Under the pieces are notes generated by a model that made no database searches, was not told where the DNA came from, and was given only the letters and a program-made list of their open reading frames with translations. This document shows, piece by piece, positions 16,101-26,061 of a stretch of 64,000 bases of DNA (position 1 is its first letter; every line of letters starts with the position of its first letter). The translations under genes and the position numbers were made by a program. The stretch comes from Pseudomonas fluorescens (GTDB lineage Bacteria; Pseudomonadota; Gammaproteobacteria; Pseudomonadales; Pseudomonadaceae), in the NCBI RefSeq assembly GCF_003732425.1, contig NZ_MOBX01000006.1, forward strand, positions 1 through 64,000, read 5' to 3'.

Positions 16101-18254
16101 CTATTCCTTCGGCTGACCGCCGCCGGCAGTGATCACTTGCACGCTCATGCGTGGCGTCGCCAGATCCAGCCCGGCTTCGTCCAGATGTCGTTTCAGGGAC
16201 AGGTTGAACGCCCGGGACACTTCCCACTGTTTGATCGGCGCAGTCTTGAACCGCGCGCGCAAAATCGCGCTGCCGGACTCGAAACTTTCCACGCCCTGAA
16301 TCTCCAGCGGTGACCAGATGTTGCGTCGCTGCAACGGATCGGTACGCATCTTCTGCCCGACTTCGCGCATCAGTTTGATCGCGTCGTCGATTTCCATGTT
16401 GTACGGCACCGCGACGCGGAAAATTGCGTAGCCGAATTCCCGCGAGTAGTTCTTGATGCTTTTGATTTCGCTGAACGGGATGGTGTGGACGATGCCGTCG
16501 ATGTCGCGCAGGCGCACGGTGCGGATGGTCAGGCCTTCGACGGTGCCGAGGTGGCCGCCGACGTCGACGTAGTCGTCGATGGCCAGCGAGTCTTCGATGA
16601 TGATGAACAGGCCGGTAATCAAATCCGCGACCAGCGACTGCGCACCGAAACCGATGGCCAGACCGATCACACCGGCACCGGCCAGCAGTGGCGTAACGTT
16701 CATGCCCATGTTCGCCAGCGCGACGATCAGCGCAATGATGAATATCGCCACGAACAGCACGTTGCGGATCAGCGGCATCATCGTTTGCGCGCGAGCGTTG
16801 GCCAGACCTTTGCGCGAGCGGGTGAGGGCGTGGTGCACGGCCGTGTCGGCGAGGATCCAGATCAGCCAGGAGAAAATCAGCGTACCGATCAGGCTGAACA
16901 ATTTGACGCTGACGTCGTGCCCTTCACCCTCGGCGAAACCGATCAGCGACTGGCCCCAGACGCGCAGGCCGAGCTCGATAAAGACCAGCCAGACTACCAG
17001 GTGCGCGAGGGTGTAGAAGAAGCTTTTCAATCGCTCGGAATACAGCGCGTGACGTTTCGGCCCGCGTTGCGGTTTCAAGGAATGACGGCGCACCAGGCCG
17101 TTGATCACCATGCACAACACCAGCAGCACGGTGCAGATCAGCGACTGGCGCAGTGCGGTGCTGGTGTCGCCGGCGGAGACGAACGTGGCGAAAAGCGAGA
17201 TGCCGACCAGCACCAGCGCCGGCACGTACCAGAACGTGCCGAGGATTTCGATGGTGTCGCTGAGAGCTCGGCGGGTGAGACGTCGAGACAGCGGCTGGTT
17301 GCGGATCAGGTGCGCAATCGGCCGGCGGAAACGCAGGATAAACAGGCCGGTCGACAGCGCCGCGAGGACATTGGCGATGGTTGCAGCGGTGTGCGCCAGA
17401 TGCACGCCGAGGCTTTCGATCAGGCGTGGATCATTCAGCGCCTCACCGAACGCGGCGAAGCTGCCGATCAGCCACAGCGGCCGGAACGCCTGATGACGCA
17501 GGATGTACAGCGCACGATGGCGGTGCGGGCCGTCGAGTAGGGAAAACGCGATCACGCAGATCGCCGAGAAACAGGTGCCGACCACCAGCGCATAAGCCAG
17601 CACCATCGCCAGGCTTTTGCCCAATGACGATGGCAAGGCGTAGCTCATATAAACGGTCATCACCAACGCGATCAGCCACGGCCCAAGTTTGCGCAATGCA
17701 AAGCGCAGCATGTCGAGGGCTTTGGGGTGTTGCGGCAGTTCTTCGGTGAGGCCGAAACGCATACGCACCCGGTGACCGAGCCAGATCAATGCAGCGGCGA
17801 GCAGGCTCCAGACCATCAGGATCATGGCGAAGCCGAAGATGATCGGCAGCCACTCGTTGGCCGGCAGCATCATCGCGCTCAGTTCGTCCTTGGCCAGGTC
17901 GAACTCGTTGCCCCAGCGGTTGAGCGGGCTGTCGGCGCCGGTGAATTGTTTTTCGAAGCTGGCGAGGGTGCCGCCGATCAAGCCCAGCACGCCTTCTTCG
18001 GGGCTGGCCTGGGCCTTTTTGGTGGCGTCGCGCAGCTTCTTCAGGTCGGTCAGCAGTTGCGCGCGTTGCTTGTCGTTTTCCAGCGACTTGATGACTTCGT
18101 CGAGGGACTGGCCGAGCGGTTCCTGGGCTTCGGGTTGCGCCTTGTTGGTGTTAAGCAGACCGGGCAAACCGACCGCATGGGCGGGCGCCAGCGGCAATAG
18201 CGCCATCAGGCAGACAAGGAACAGACTGGGCAAAGCAAAAAGACGAGCGAACAC
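16101..18254 (-). CDS. MscS-family mechanosensitive ion channel, large form
   Basis: I chose the GTG at 18254 because it opens a signal peptide (FARLFALPSLFLVCLMALLP, ending APAHA) and has GAGG upstream; an earlier frame adds about 48 unlikely residues. Length is 717. Order: signal peptide, a helical periplasmic region (about 30-130), many transmembrane helices, then the MscS pore and beta domain near the C-terminus (GVIGLAIGFGAQSLVADLI, then IIIEDSLAIDDYVDVGG). It probably opens on membrane tension to release solutes during osmotic downshift. Confidence 0.9.
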   Translation of the reverse strand: MFARLFALPSLFLVCLMALLPLAPAHAVGLPGLLNTNKAQPEAQEPLGQSLDEVIKSLENDKQRAQLLTDLKKLRDATKKAQASPEEGVLGLIGGTLASFEKQFTGADSPLNRWGNEFDLAKDELSAMMLPANEWLPIIFGFAMILMVWSLLAAALIWLGHRVRMRFGLTEELPQHPKALDMLRFALRKLGPWLIALVMTVYMSYALPSSLGKSLAMVLAYALVVGTCFSAICVIAFSLLDGPHRHRALYILRHQAFRPLWLIGSFAAFGEALNDPRLIESLGVHLAHTAATIANVLAALSTGLFILRFRRPIAHLIRNQPLSRRLTRRALSDTIEILGTFWYVPALVLVGISLFATFVSAGDTSTALRQSLICTVLLVLCMVINGLVRRHSLKPQRGPKRHALYSERLKSFFYTLAHLVVWLVFIELGLRVWGQSLIGFAEGEGHDVSVKLFSLIGTLIFSWLIWILADTAVHHALTRSRKGLANARAQTMMPLIRNVLFVAIFIIALIVALANMGMNVTPLLAGAGVIGLAIGFGAQSLVADLITGLFIIIEDSLAIDDYVDVGGHLGTVEGLTIRTVRLRDIDGIVHTIPFSEIKSIKNYSREFGYAIFRVAVPYNMEIDDAIKLMREVGQKMRTDPLQRRNIWSPLEIQGVESFESGSAILRARFKTAPIKQWEVSRAFNLSLKRHLDEAGLDLATPRMSVQVITAGGGQPKE

Positions 18255-18331
18255 TAGGCGGTCAACCTCGCAAGGGGCGGATTCGCTGGAGTGTACGAGG
18301 CCCACCCATTCAATGCGAGCCGGGTGCGGAT

Positions 18332-18508
18332 TTATTCGTTGAGTTTGGCGAGGATCTTGTAAACCACAGTGGCGAGGATCATCAGCATGCCGATCCACAT
18401 GGAAAACACACCGGCGTTCTTGTCACGGAAGTTGAAGCCGATGGCCAACAGGATCATTCCGGTCAGGATCGGGACGAGCATGGCGTGGAACGCAGACATC
18501 GAAATCAT
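18332..18508 (-). CDS. Small membrane protein of 58 residues
   Basis: This open frame starts at ATG 18508 with AAGGCAG about 6 bases before it; another ATG is at 18499. It reads MISMSAFHAMLVPILTGM at the start, has a second hydrophobic stretch (VFSMWIGMLMILATVVYKIL), and ends AKLNE. Two transmembrane helices joined by a short charged turn (NFRDKNAG) are predicted. It lies 77 bases upstream of the MscS channel gene, in the same direction. I believe similar tiny proteins occur at this place in other pseudomonads, but no function is known to me. Confidence 0.7.
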   Translation of the reverse strand: MISMSAFHAMLVPILTGMILLAIGFNFRDKNAGVFSMWIGMLMILATVVYKILAKLNE

Positions 18509-18626
18509 GGAGACTGCCTTGTCGAAATGAATGATGTAAGTCTAGGTCGGTTTTGCTTGAGCTGTTCTGATGTGTATCAGAATCGAGTCAATCCAAAGAT
18601 GAAATATGTGTGGTCTGAACTGGCGC

Positions 18627-18692
18627 TTTCGCGAGCAGGCTCGCTCCCACAGTTTGAATGCATTCCAAAGTGGGAGCGAGCCTGCTCGCGAA
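18627..18692. repeat. Inverted REP pair, family A
   Basis: The arm TTCGCGAGCAGGCTCGCTCC and its complement are separated by about 16 bases. The pair lies directly after the aminopeptidase stop codon (minus strand) and before the small membrane protein. Confidence 0.92.
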
Positions 18693-18696
18693 GTTT

Positions 18697-19986
18697 TTAG
18701 GGCAACTCGCGGCAGGCGTAGAACGCGCTCAGCACTTTGACCAGGTGCGCCAGGTCGTGGCTGCCGCACAGTTCGCGGATCGAGTGCATGGCGAAGGTCG
18801 GCAGGCCGATATCGACAGTGCGCACGCCCAGGTGGCTGGCAGTGATCGGGCCGATGGTCGAGCCGCAACCCATGTCGCTGCGCACCACGAAGCTCTGTAC
18901 CGGGACTTCTTCGGCCATGCACAGATGGCGGAAGAAACCGGCGGTTTCGCTGTTGGTGGCGTAGCGCTGGTTGCTGTTGACCTTGATCACCGGGCCGGCG
19001 TTGAGTTTCGGGCCGTGGTTGGCGTCGTGCTTTTCCGCGTAGTTGGGGTGCACGCCGTGGGCGTTGTCGGCCGAGACCAGCAGGGATTTCTGGATGGTGC
19101 GGACGAACTCGTCACCTTCCGGCAGCAGACGACGCAGGGTCTGTTCGAGCATCGGGCCGTCGGCACCGCAGGCCGAGCAGGAGCCGACTTCTTCGTGGTC
19201 GTTGCACACCAGCACGCAGGTTTCGTCGGTTTCAGCGGTGAGCAAGGCTTGCAGGCCGGCGTAGCACGACAGCAGGTTGTCGAGGCGCGCGCCGGCAATG
19301 AAGTCACCGTTGAGGCCGATGACTGCAGCGCTTTGCGTGTCGTAGAAACTCAGCTCGTAATCGAGCACCACGTCGGCGTTCAAACCATGTTCGCGGGCCA
19401 GTTGATCGGTGAGCACGGCGCGGAAGTCGACACGCTCGTCACCGGCAAATTGTGCGAGGATCGGCGGCAGTTCGGTCTGCGCGTTGATCGCCCAGCCCTG
19501 ATTGGCTTCACGGTTGAGGTGAATGGCCAGGTTCGGAATGATCGCGATCGGTGCCTTGAAGTCGATCAACTGGCTTTCGACTTTGCCGTCGCGGCGGAAG
19601 GTCACGCGGCCGGCCAGCGACAGATCGCGGTCGAACCACGGTGCCAGCAGCGCGCCGCCGTAGACTTCAACGCCCAGTTGCCAGAAGCCCTGACGCTGCA
19701 GTTCCGGTTGCGGCTTGACCCGCAGGCACGGGCTGTCGGTGTGCGCGCCGACCAGGCGGATGCCGCCGTGCAGTGGCGAAGTGCGGCCCATTTTGATCGC
19801 GACGATCGAGGAGTCGTTTCGGGTGACGTAATAGCGGCCGTTCGGCTCGGTGGTCCATGGCTCGCGCTCGTCGAGGCGCACGAAACCGGCAGCCTCCAGA
19901 CGCTGCACCAGACTGGCGGTGGCGTGGAACGGGGTAGGGGAGGCCTTGAGAAAGTCGATCAGGCCTTGGTTCAACTCTTCGCGCAT
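18697..19986 (-). CDS. apeB: M18-family aspartyl-type aminopeptidase
   Basis: This 429-residue cytosolic metallo-aminopeptidase removes acidic and some other N-terminal residues from peptides. Motifs: [15 protein letters not shown] (first metal His, about 80-94), CNDHEEVGS (metal/catalytic Glu region, about 245), and [12 protein letters not shown] near 345. Length matches the family. It is followed by RluA upstream in the same direction, separated by a family B inverted repeat. Confidence 0.93.
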   Translation of the reverse strand: MREELNQGLIDFLKASPTPFHATASLVQRLEAAGFVRLDEREPWTTEPNGRYYVTRNDSSIVAIKMGRTSPLHGGIRLVGAHTDSPCLRVKPQPELQRQGFWQLGVEVYGGALLAPWFDRDLSLAGRVTFRRDGKVESQLIDFKAPIAIIPNLAIHLNREANQGWAINAQTELPPILAQFAGDERVDFRAVLTDQLAREHGLNADVVLDYELSFYDTQSAAVIGLNGDFIAGARLDNLLSCYAGLQALLTAETDETCVLVCNDHEEVGSCSACGADGPMLEQTLRRLLPEGDEFVRTIQKSLLVSADNAHGVHPNYAEKHDANHGPKLNAGPVIKVNSNQRYATNSETAGFFRHLCMAEEVPVQSFVVRSDMGCGSTIGPITASHLGVRTVDIGLPTFAMHSIRELCGSHDLAHLVKVLSAFYACRELP

Positions 19987-20054
19987 AAGAAACTCCAGAC
20001 AGCAATGGGCGGGAGTTTAACGCATCGGCCGGGGAATTGAATCTGAACCGGATC

Positions 20055-20149
20055 CCTGTAGGAGCTGCCGAAGGCTGCGATCTTTTGATCTTGTTTTGAT
20101 TTACGAAACACCAGATCAAAAGATCGCAGCCTTCGGCAGCTCCTGCATG
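20055..20149. repeat. Inverted repeat pair, family B
   Basis: The arm CTGTAGGAGCTGCCGAAGGC continues into TGCGATCTTTTGATC; the complement follows after about 20 bases. It lies between rluA and apeB, which are co-oriented. Transcribed, it would form a very long stem. Confidence 0.92.
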
Positions 20150-20165
20150 GGGCCGGCGGTGGGGG

Positions 20166-20801
20166 TCAGAAGGGGGCGGGGCACTCGAAGCGCAGGCGTT
20201 CGCCGGTTTGCGGGTGGGTGAAGCTGAGCATGCTCGCGTGCAGGCACAGGCGTGGCCAGGCCGCCAGCGCCTGCTCGTGGGCGTAGAGGCCATCACCGAG
20301 CAGCGGATGTCCAATGGACAGCATGTGCACGCGTAACTGGTGCGAACGCCCGGTGATTGGCGTCAGCTCGACGCGACACCAGTCACCGCAACGTTCCAGC
20401 ACACGCCAGAAGGTCAGCGCATGTTTGCCGAATTCGTGATCGACGACATGGCGCGGTTTGGTCGGCGGGTCGTAACGCAAGGGCAGGTCGATGCTGCCAC
20501 TGTCGAGTTCCGGCTGACCCCAGGCCAAAGCGGTGTAGGCCTTTTCGGTTTCGCGGTCGTGAAACTGGCGCGACAGTTCGCGATGCGTGTCGGCGTCACG
20601 CGCCAGCAGAATGATGCCGGAGGTTTCCCAGTCCAGGCGATGGACGATGCGCGCTTCCGGGTAGCCGTTTTCCTGCAGGCGGGTAATCAGGCAATCCTTG
20701 TTGTCGTCGGCGCGACCGGGCACCGAGAGCAGCAACGTCGGTTTGTCGACCACCAGTACGGCGGCGTCCTGATGGATGATGCGGATGTTGGACAGCGGCA
20801 T
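20166..20801 (-). CDS. rluA: Pseudouridine synthase RluA (23S rRNA/tRNA)
   Basis: This 211-residue enzyme converts uridine to pseudouridine; E. coli RluA acts on 23S rRNA position 746 and tRNA position 32. The catalytic Asp is in HRLDWETSG (Asp57), VDKPTLLLSVPGR matches motif I, and ITGRSHQLRVHMLSIGHPLLGD matches the RluA C-terminal motifs (quoted parts: ITGRSHQLRVHM, GHPLLGD). It lacks the S4 domain of RluC/RluD, as expected for RluA. It follows minE after about 170 bases and a family B repeat. Confidence 0.93.
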   Translation of the reverse strand: MPLSNIRIIHQDAAVLVVDKPTLLLSVPGRADDNKDCLITRLQENGYPEARIVHRLDWETSGIILLARDADTHRELSRQFHDRETEKAYTALAWGQPELDSGSIDLPLRYDPPTKPRHVVDHEFGKHALTFWRVLERCGDWCRVELTPITGRSHQLRVHMLSIGHPLLGDGLYAHEQALAAWPRLCLHASMLSFTHPQTGERLRFECPAPF

Positions 20802-20852
20802 TAAAACAGCCTCGTAACAAATGCCAACGGCGGCTCGGAACTGCTGATAACC

Positions 20853-20926
20853 CTGTAGGAGCTGCCGAAGGCTGCGATCTTTTGACGTTGAAGATCAAAA
20901 GATCGCAGCCTTCGGCAGCTCCTACA
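20853..20926. repeat. Inverted repeat pair, family B
   Basis: Two near-perfect complementary arms (CTGTAGGAGCTGCCGAAGGC ... ) around a loop of about 8 bases. It lies between minE and rluA. Confidence 0.92.
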
Positions 20927-20970
20927 CAAGCATCAATAGTCCGAGCCGCCGTAGCGACTGCCAAATCGAC

Positions 20971-21225
20971 TCAGCGATCAGGCAGGGTGATGTTGAGTTC
21001 CAGAATCGAGCAACTGCCCTGGCTTTCCAGTGCAACATGTACGTCGTCGTTGCCGATGTTGACGTACTTGCGGATCACGTCGACCAGTTCCTTCTGCAAG
21101 GCTGGCAAGTAATCCGGCGTGCTGCGCTGGCCGCGCTCATGCGCCACGATGATCTGTAGACGCTCTTTCGCTACCGAGGCGGTACTTGGCTTTTTGTTGG
21201 CACGAAAGAAGTCAAAAAGGTTCAT
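20971..21225 (-). CDS. minE: Cell division topological specificity factor MinE
   Basis: This 84-residue protein begins [20 protein letters not shown], with the membrane-binding/anti-MinCD N-terminal helix (about residues 3-31, including [13 protein letters not shown]) and a C-terminal beta-rich topological domain. It stimulates MinD ATPase and drives pole-to-pole oscillation so that the division ring forms at midcell. Its ATG overlaps the minD stop (TAATG), so translation is coupled; GGAGGTAG precedes it. Confidence 0.97.
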   Translation of the reverse strand: MNLFDFFRANKKPSTASVAKERLQIIVAHERGQRSTPDYLPALQKELVDVIRKYVNIGNDDVHVALESQGSCSILELNITLPDR

Positions 21226-22037
21226 TACCTACCTCCAAACAGGCGCTCGAAGAATCCCTTCTTCGTAACATCGAGGAAACGATGTTCTTTTTCTTTGCCC
21301 AGCAGACGATCAACGGCATCGCTGTACGCCTGACCGGCATCGCTCTGGTCGTCGAGAATCACCGGGACGCCCGAGTTGGAAGCTTTCAGGACCGCCTGCG
21401 ACTCTGGGATGACGCCCAGCAGGGTCACGGCCAGAATTTCCTTCACGTCTTCGACGCCCAGCATCTCGCCATCGCTGACGCGCTGCGGGTTGTAACGGGT
21501 CAGCAGGAGGTGTTCCTTGATCGGCTCTTCGCCGAGTTCGGCACGACGCGATTTGCTGGCCAGCAGGCCGAGCATGCGGTCGGAGTCGCGTACCGAGGAC
21601 ACTTCCGGGTTGGTCACGATGATCGCTTCGTCGGCGAAATACATCGCCAGGTGCGCACCTTTCTCGATGCCCGCCGGGGAGTCGCAGACCACGAATTCGA
21701 AGTCTTCCTTCAATTGCATCAGGACTTTTTCCACGCCTTCCTGGGTCAGCGCGTCTTTGTCGCGGGTCTGACTGGCGGCCAGTACGTAGAGGTTTTCCAG
21801 GCGCTTGTCTTTGATCAGGGCCTGTTGCAGGTTGGCTTCGCCGTTGACTACGTTGACGAAGTCATACACCACGCGGCGCTCGCAACCCATGATCAGGTCA
21901 AGGTTACGCAAGCCCACGTCGAAGTCGACGATCACTGTTTTGTGGCCGCGCAGAGCGAGGCCGGTACCGATAGCGGCGCTGGTGGTGGTCTTACCCACAC
22001 CACCCTTGCCGGATGTAACCACGAGAATCTTGGCCAA
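21225..22037 (-). CDS. minD: Septum-site determining ATPase MinD
   Basis: This 270-residue ParA/MinD ATPase has a deviant Walker A motif ([10 protein letters not shown], 9-18), with [14 protein letters not shown] and [10 protein letters not shown] as further nucleotide motifs. The C-terminal amphipathic membrane-targeting helix is GFFERLFGG. It recruits MinC to the membrane and is displaced by MinE. It is the middle gene of minCDE; 169 bases separate it from minC. Confidence 0.98.
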   Translation of the reverse strand: MAKILVVTSGKGGVGKTTTSAAIGTGLALRGHKTVIVDFDVGLRNLDLIMGCERRVVYDFVNVVNGEANLQQALIKDKRLENLYVLAASQTRDKDALTQEGVEKVLMQLKEDFEFVVCDSPAGIEKGAHLAMYFADEAIIVTNPEVSSVRDSDRMLGLLASKSRRAELGEEPIKEHLLLTRYNPQRVSDGEMLGVEDVKEILAVTLLGVIPESQAVLKASNSGVPVILDDQSDAGQAYSDAVDRLLGKEKEHRFLDVTKKGFFERLFGGR

Positions 22038-22206
22038 GGTGTTTCACCCCTAAGGAAGAAGGACTTTTTAGCCCCTGAAAAACATCTCTTGAAAACTACT
22101 GCAGTCGGACAGCCTTGGCTGGAATTTGGCTTTTGGCCTTTTTCCTACTTCGTTTGAGCCGTTTTCGCTACGTTTTAGAGATGCTTGGAAAATGCGGCAG
22201 TATCCG

Positions 22207-22944
22207 TTAAAGCCGAATGATGTTCAACACGTCGGCCGACAGGCTGACCTGTACGCCGGAGCCCCACAGTGGATCGCGGCGCAAATCTTCGGAAACCTTG
22301 TAATGGCCGGCGATGGAGATCAGTTCAGCGCTCAATTGCTGACAGAAAATCCGTGCCTTGGTATCACCCTTCACGCCGGCCAGCGCACGGCCACGCATCG
22401 GGCCGTATACATGGATGTTGCCATCGGCGAGAAGTTCCGCCCCCGGACTGACCGAAGACACCACGACCAGATCGCCACCCTGGGCATATATCTGTTGGCC
22501 ACCACGTACTGGCGTCGTGATGATGCGGGTCGGTTTGATGGTCGGCTCTGGCGGCTTTTCCGGTTTCTTTTTGACTTCCGGTTCCGGGGCTTCCAGCGGC
22601 CGCTCACGGGCGCCCGACGGTGGCAGCACCGGAATGTCGATGGCGATGGCGGCGGCGATGTCTTCGATACGGCTGGCGCGAATCGCCAGGGTGCGCAGGC
22701 CATGTTGACGGCACACACGCATCAGGCCCGGCAGATCGACGGCGCCTTCGCTCGGCGGCAGTTTGTCCAGCGCCAGAACCAGCGGCGCGTTGCTGAAGAA
22801 GTTCGGCGCCTGGGCGACTTTGGCGGCCAATTGCCGATCGAGGCTTTCGAGGTCGTTACGGGCCAGTTCCAGCACAGTAATGGCCAGCATGCTGCCCTTG
22901 AGCTGGAATACGGGATCTTGGTCTAACGGTTCGGTTTGGCTCAT
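22207..22944 (-). CDS. minC: Septum-site determining protein MinC
   Basis: The start [17 protein letters not shown] gives 245 residues; an in-frame ATG 66 bases upstream would add a non-homologous leader. The N-terminal FtsZ-inhibiting domain spans about 1-110. A Pro/Lys-rich linker ([16 protein letters not shown]) precedes the C-terminal beta-helix (about 145-245; [33 protein letters not shown]), which binds MinD. It blocks FtsZ rings near the poles. It is divergent from the lipid A acyltransferase gene. Confidence 0.96.
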   Translation of the reverse strand: MSQTEPLDQDPVFQLKGSMLAITVLELARNDLESLDRQLAAKVAQAPNFFSNAPLVLALDKLPPSEGAVDLPGLMRVCRQHGLRTLAIRASRIEDIAAAIAIDIPVLPPSGARERPLEAPEPEVKKKPEKPPEPTIKPTRIITTPVRGGQQIYAQGGDLVVVSSVSPGAELLADGNIHVYGPMRGRALAGVKGDTKARIFCQQLSAELISIAGHYKVSEDLRRDPLWGSGVQVSLSADVLNIIRL

Positions 22945-23061
22945 GTCGGCATACAACGGCTTGTCACTAAAAGTGCCGAGACTTATAACGAGAACGCCCG
23001 CGAGCCGCAAGCCGGGTCGAACGATGTAGAATGCGCGGCCACTGTATTTACGGAAGCTTTA

Positions 23062-23994
23062 ATGGATCGCCCGCGTTTTCGAACAGCCTTTTTATCGCCA
23101 CGCTTCTGGCCGCTCTGGTGCGGTCTGGGGCTTTTGTGGCTGATCGTCCAGTTGCCGTATCCGGCCTTGCTGACCATCGGTCGCGTTTTGGGCGCGTTGA
23201 TGTATCGCGTGGCCGGCGACCGGCGGCGCATTGCCAAGCGCAATCTTGAACTGTGCTTCCCGGAAAAATCCGCCGCCGAGCGCAAACGCCTGCTCAAGGA
23301 GAATTTCGCCTCCACCGGTATCGCCTTTTTCGAAATGGCCATGAGCTGGTGGTGGTCGCGCGAGCGTCTGGCCAGGCTGGCCCACGTTGAGGGCCTGGAG
23401 CACTTGCAAAAGGCCCAGCGCGAAGGCAAAGGCGTGATCCTGATGGCGGCGCATTTCACCACGCTGGAAATCGGCGCGGCGTTGCTCGGTCAGCAGCACA
23501 CGATTGATGGCATGTACCGCGAACACAAAAACCCGTTGTTCGACTTCGTCCAGCGTCGCGGTCGCGAGCGGCACAATCTCGATTCGCTGGCAGTGGAGCG
23601 TGACGACGTGCGCGGCATGCTCAAACTGCTGCGCTCCGGTCGCGCGATCTGGTACGCACCGGATCAGGATTACGGCGCCAAGCAGAGCATCTTCGTGCCA
23701 CTGTTCGGCATTCAGGCGGCGACCGTGACGGCGACGACGAAATTTGCCCGTCTGGGCAAGGCGCTGGTGGTGCCGTTCACACAGGAACGTCTGGCCGATG
23801 GCAGCGGTTATCGCTTGGTGATTCATCCGCCGCTGGAAGATTTCCCCGGCGAAACCGAAGAAGCCGACTGCATTCGCATCAATCAGTGGGTCGAGAGCGC
23901 CTTGCGTGCCTGTCCCGAGCAGTACCTGTGGGCGCATCGGCGCTTTAAGAGCCGTCCACCGGGCGAGCCGAAGCTTTACGCCAAACGCGGTTGA
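23062..23994 (+). CDS. lpxL: Lipid A biosynthesis lauroyl-type acyltransferase (LpxL/HtrB family)
   Basis: The 310-residue form starting MDRPRFRTAFLSPRFWPLW is preferred over a longer frame that would overlap the minC start region. It has one N-terminal membrane segment (about 18-45). The catalytic H-x4-E motif is AAHFTTLE (His131, Glu136), with further LPLAT motifs around YREHKNPLFDF and YAPDQDYGAKQS. It adds a secondary acyl chain to Kdo2-lipid IVA on the inner membrane's cytosolic face. Pseudomonads have more than one such paralogue, so the chain and position are uncertain. Confidence 0.9.
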   Translation: MDRPRFRTAFLSPRFWPLWCGLGLLWLIVQLPYPALLTIGRVLGALMYRVAGDRRRIAKRNLELCFPEKSAAERKRLLKENFASTGIAFFEMAMSWWWSRERLARLAHVEGLEHLQKAQREGKGVILMAAHFTTLEIGAALLGQQHTIDGMYREHKNPLFDFVQRRGRERHNLDSLAVERDDVRGMLKLLRSGRAIWYAPDQDYGAKQSIFVPLFGIQAATVTATTKFARLGKALVVPFTQERLADGSGYRLVIHPPLEDFPGETEEADCIRINQWVESALRACPEQYLWAHRRFKSRPPGEPKLYAKRG

Positions 23995-24029
23995 TTCACC
24001 CATCCTTTTAAGCACCATGGAGTGTTGCG

Positions 24030-25187
24030 ATGAGCCCAGCTGAACCGGTCACAGGTTTGATTCTTTCCGGCGGCGGGGCTCGGGCGGCGTATCAGGTGGG
24101 GGTGCTGGCGGCGATTGCCGAATTGCTGCCGATTGGCGCGGACAATCCGTTTCCGGTGATCGTCGGCACATCGGCCGGGGCGATTAACGCGGTCAGCCTC
24201 GCCAGTGGCGCCACGGACTTTCGCGCTGCGATCGAACGTCTGACCTTGTTCTGGCAGGGCTTTCGCAGCCATCGCGTGCTGCGCAGTGACTGGCCCGGGG
24301 TTATCCGTCAGGCCAGCCGCTTTGTCAGCCACAGCCTGCTCGGCCTCGGTCGGCAACTGCCGGTGGCGCTGCTCAACAGTTCGCCACTGCGCGACTTGCT
24401 CGAAGAAAAACTGCACATGCCCGGCATCGCCGAATCCATCGCCCGCAAGCAATTGCATGCGGTGGCGGTGACGGCGTTCGGCTATGAGTCGGGGCAAGCA
24501 GTGACGTTCTATCAGGGGGGCGGCACGATCGATGCCTGGTTGCGTCACCGGCGCATTGGCGTGCCGACGGAACTGACGGTGGAGCACCTGCTCGCCAGTT
24601 CGGCGATCCCGTTGCTGTTCGCGCCGGTCAAACTCGGCGATGAATATTTTGGCGACGGCGCGGTGCGGCAATCGGCGCCGATCAGCCCGGCATTGCACCT
24701 GGGCGCGAGCCGAGTGCTGGTGGTGGGCGTCAGTGGCAACCCGCGCGGGTTCGATCCGCAGCAGCCGCTGGAACGCGCCTACACCGGGCAACAACCGACG
24801 CTGGCGCAGATTGGCGGGCACATGCTCAACAGCACGTTCATTGACAGTCTGGAGAGCGACATCGAGTTACTTCAGCGTCTCAACCAGTTCAGCCACTTGA
24901 TGCCCGCCGGCACACCGACGCGTGAGTTGGGTGTGGCGCCGGTGGAGGTGCTGGTGATCTCGCCGAGTCAGCCGATCGATGAAATCGCGGCGCGGCATCG
25001 CCAGGAGTTGCCGGCGGCGTTGCGCTTGTTCTTGCGCGGGCCGGGGGCGACCAAGACCAGTGGGGCAGGGGTGTTGAGTTATCTGCTGTTCGAGGCGGGG
25101 TATTGCAGCGAGTTGATCGATCTGGGGCGGCGCGATGCGCTGGCCAAGCGCGAGGAGCTGTGCCGGTTTTTGGGATTGCCATTTTAA
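24030..25187 (+). CDS. Patatin-like phospholipase
   Basis: This 385-residue protein has the patatin fold: oxyanion loop SGGGARAAYQVG (13-24) and nucleophile elbow GTSAGA (Ser48). The dyad Asp is in YFGDGAVRQ (about 210-218), where Ala replaces the more usual Gly after Asp-Gly. There is no signal peptide, so it acts in the cytosol or on the inner membrane, unlike ExoU (secreted) or PlpD (outer membrane). TGGAG precedes the ATG. It lies 35 bases after the acyltransferase gene, so the two may be co-transcribed for lipid metabolism. Confidence 0.9.
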   Translation: MSPAEPVTGLILSGGGARAAYQVGVLAAIAELLPIGADNPFPVIVGTSAGAINAVSLASGATDFRAAIERLTLFWQGFRSHRVLRSDWPGVIRQASRFVSHSLLGLGRQLPVALLNSSPLRDLLEEKLHMPGIAESIARKQLHAVAVTAFGYESGQAVTFYQGGGTIDAWLRHRRIGVPTELTVEHLLASSAIPLLFAPVKLGDEYFGDGAVRQSAPISPALHLGASRVLVVGVSGNPRGFDPQQPLERAYTGQQPTLAQIGGHMLNSTFIDSLESDIELLQRLNQFSHLMPAGTPTRELGVAPVEVLVISPSQPIDEIAARHRQELPAALRLFLRGPGATKTSGAGVLSYLLFEAGYCSELIDLGRRDALAKREELCRFLGLPF

Positions 25188-25189
25188 AG

Positions 25190-25270
25190 CAAAAGATCGC
25201 AGCCTTCGGCAGCTCCTACATTAGAATGCGCTATCCCTGTAGGAGCTGGCGAAGCCTGCGATCTTTTGAT
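25190..25270. repeat. Inverted repeat pair, family B
   Basis: The arms AAAAGATCGCAGCCTTCGGC and CTGTAGGAGCTGGCGAAGCC form a slightly mismatched pair between the convergent patatin and Tsx-like genes. It may serve as a shared transcription end. Confidence 0.9.
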
Positions 25271-25275
25271 TTTTA

Positions 25276-26061
25276 TCAGAAGTGGTACTTCACCAGGAAG
25301 CTGGTGTTGCTCTGATTGGTCTTGAACGCACCGGTATCGTCGATGCCGTACTTGTCTTTCCAGTAGTCGTATTCAACACCGACATACAACTGCTTCTCAC
25401 CCAGACGCAGCGCCTTGCCCAGGTCATATTTGATCTGTGGGTTGAAGTGCAGGTTGGCGTGGTACTCGCCCTTTTTGTTGACGTCGTTGTCGCTGACCCA
25501 GTCCATGAAACCGTCGATCAGTATGTTCGAGTCGCCGACCGGAATGGTGTACGACCACACCGGGGTGATCTGCCAGACATTGTCACCCGCACGCGGGCCT
25601 TCGGTGTGGCGCTGGTAGAAGTTCAACTGGAAGTAGTCGAAGCCCGGGATGGCCAGGTCGAAACCAGGACCGATCAGATACGACTCGACGTCGCCTTCAC
25701 CGAACTCATAGGTCATCGCCAGCAGCACGTCTTTGATCGGACCGAATTCGATCTTCTGGTCGAGGATCTTGCCCAGCGACAGGCGCGGGCTGAACTCGCC
25801 GTAATAGGTGTTGTTGCCGACGCCGCTATCAGGCTTGCCGTTGTAAAAGATCTTGTCGACGAACAGGAAGTTATCCCCGTACTTCCACGCATCGGCGTGT
25901 TCGAAGGTGACGGTCTGCTGGATGCGCGGGTTGACCTGGAAGTCTTTGCCATAGAGGTAGGTCAGGCTGTTGTTCTGCCATTGCAGCAGGCCTTCGGCCA
26001 TGGCCTGACCGCCGGCCAACATCGATCCCGCGAGCATCAGGCTGGTGCACATACGTTTCAT
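25276..26061 (-). CDS. Tsx/OmpK-like outer membrane nucleoside-type channel (copy 1)
   Basis: The start MKRMCTSLMLAGSMLAGGQAMA provides a signal peptide, and GGGAG lies 9 bases upstream; the product has 261 residues. The mature part is a beta-barrel (alternating aromatic strands, C-terminal Phe in SFLVKYHF) of the nucleoside-specific channel family: SLTYLYGKDFQVNPRIQQT and YGEFSPRLSLGK. It probably lets purines or nucleosides cross the outer membrane, in keeping with the urate operon upstream. It is closely related to the next gene. Confidence 0.88.
   Translation of the reverse strand: MKRMCTSLMLAGSMLAGGQAMAEGLLQWQNNSLTYLYGKDFQVNPRIQQTVTFEHADAWKYGDNFLFVDKIFYNGKPDSGVGNNTYYGEFSPRLSLGKILDQKIEFGPIKDVLLAMTYEFGEGDVESYLIGPGFDLAIPGFDYFQLNFYQRHTEGPRAGDNVWQITPVWSYTIPVGDSNILIDGFMDWVSDNDVNKKGEYHANLHFNPQIKYDLGKALRLGEKQLYVGVEYDYWKDKYGIDDTGAFKTNQSNTSFLVKYHF

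Noticed and set aside
22936..23061. Upstream extension of the lipid A acyltransferase
   Set aside because: It would overlap the minC start region and add residues not expected in the family.
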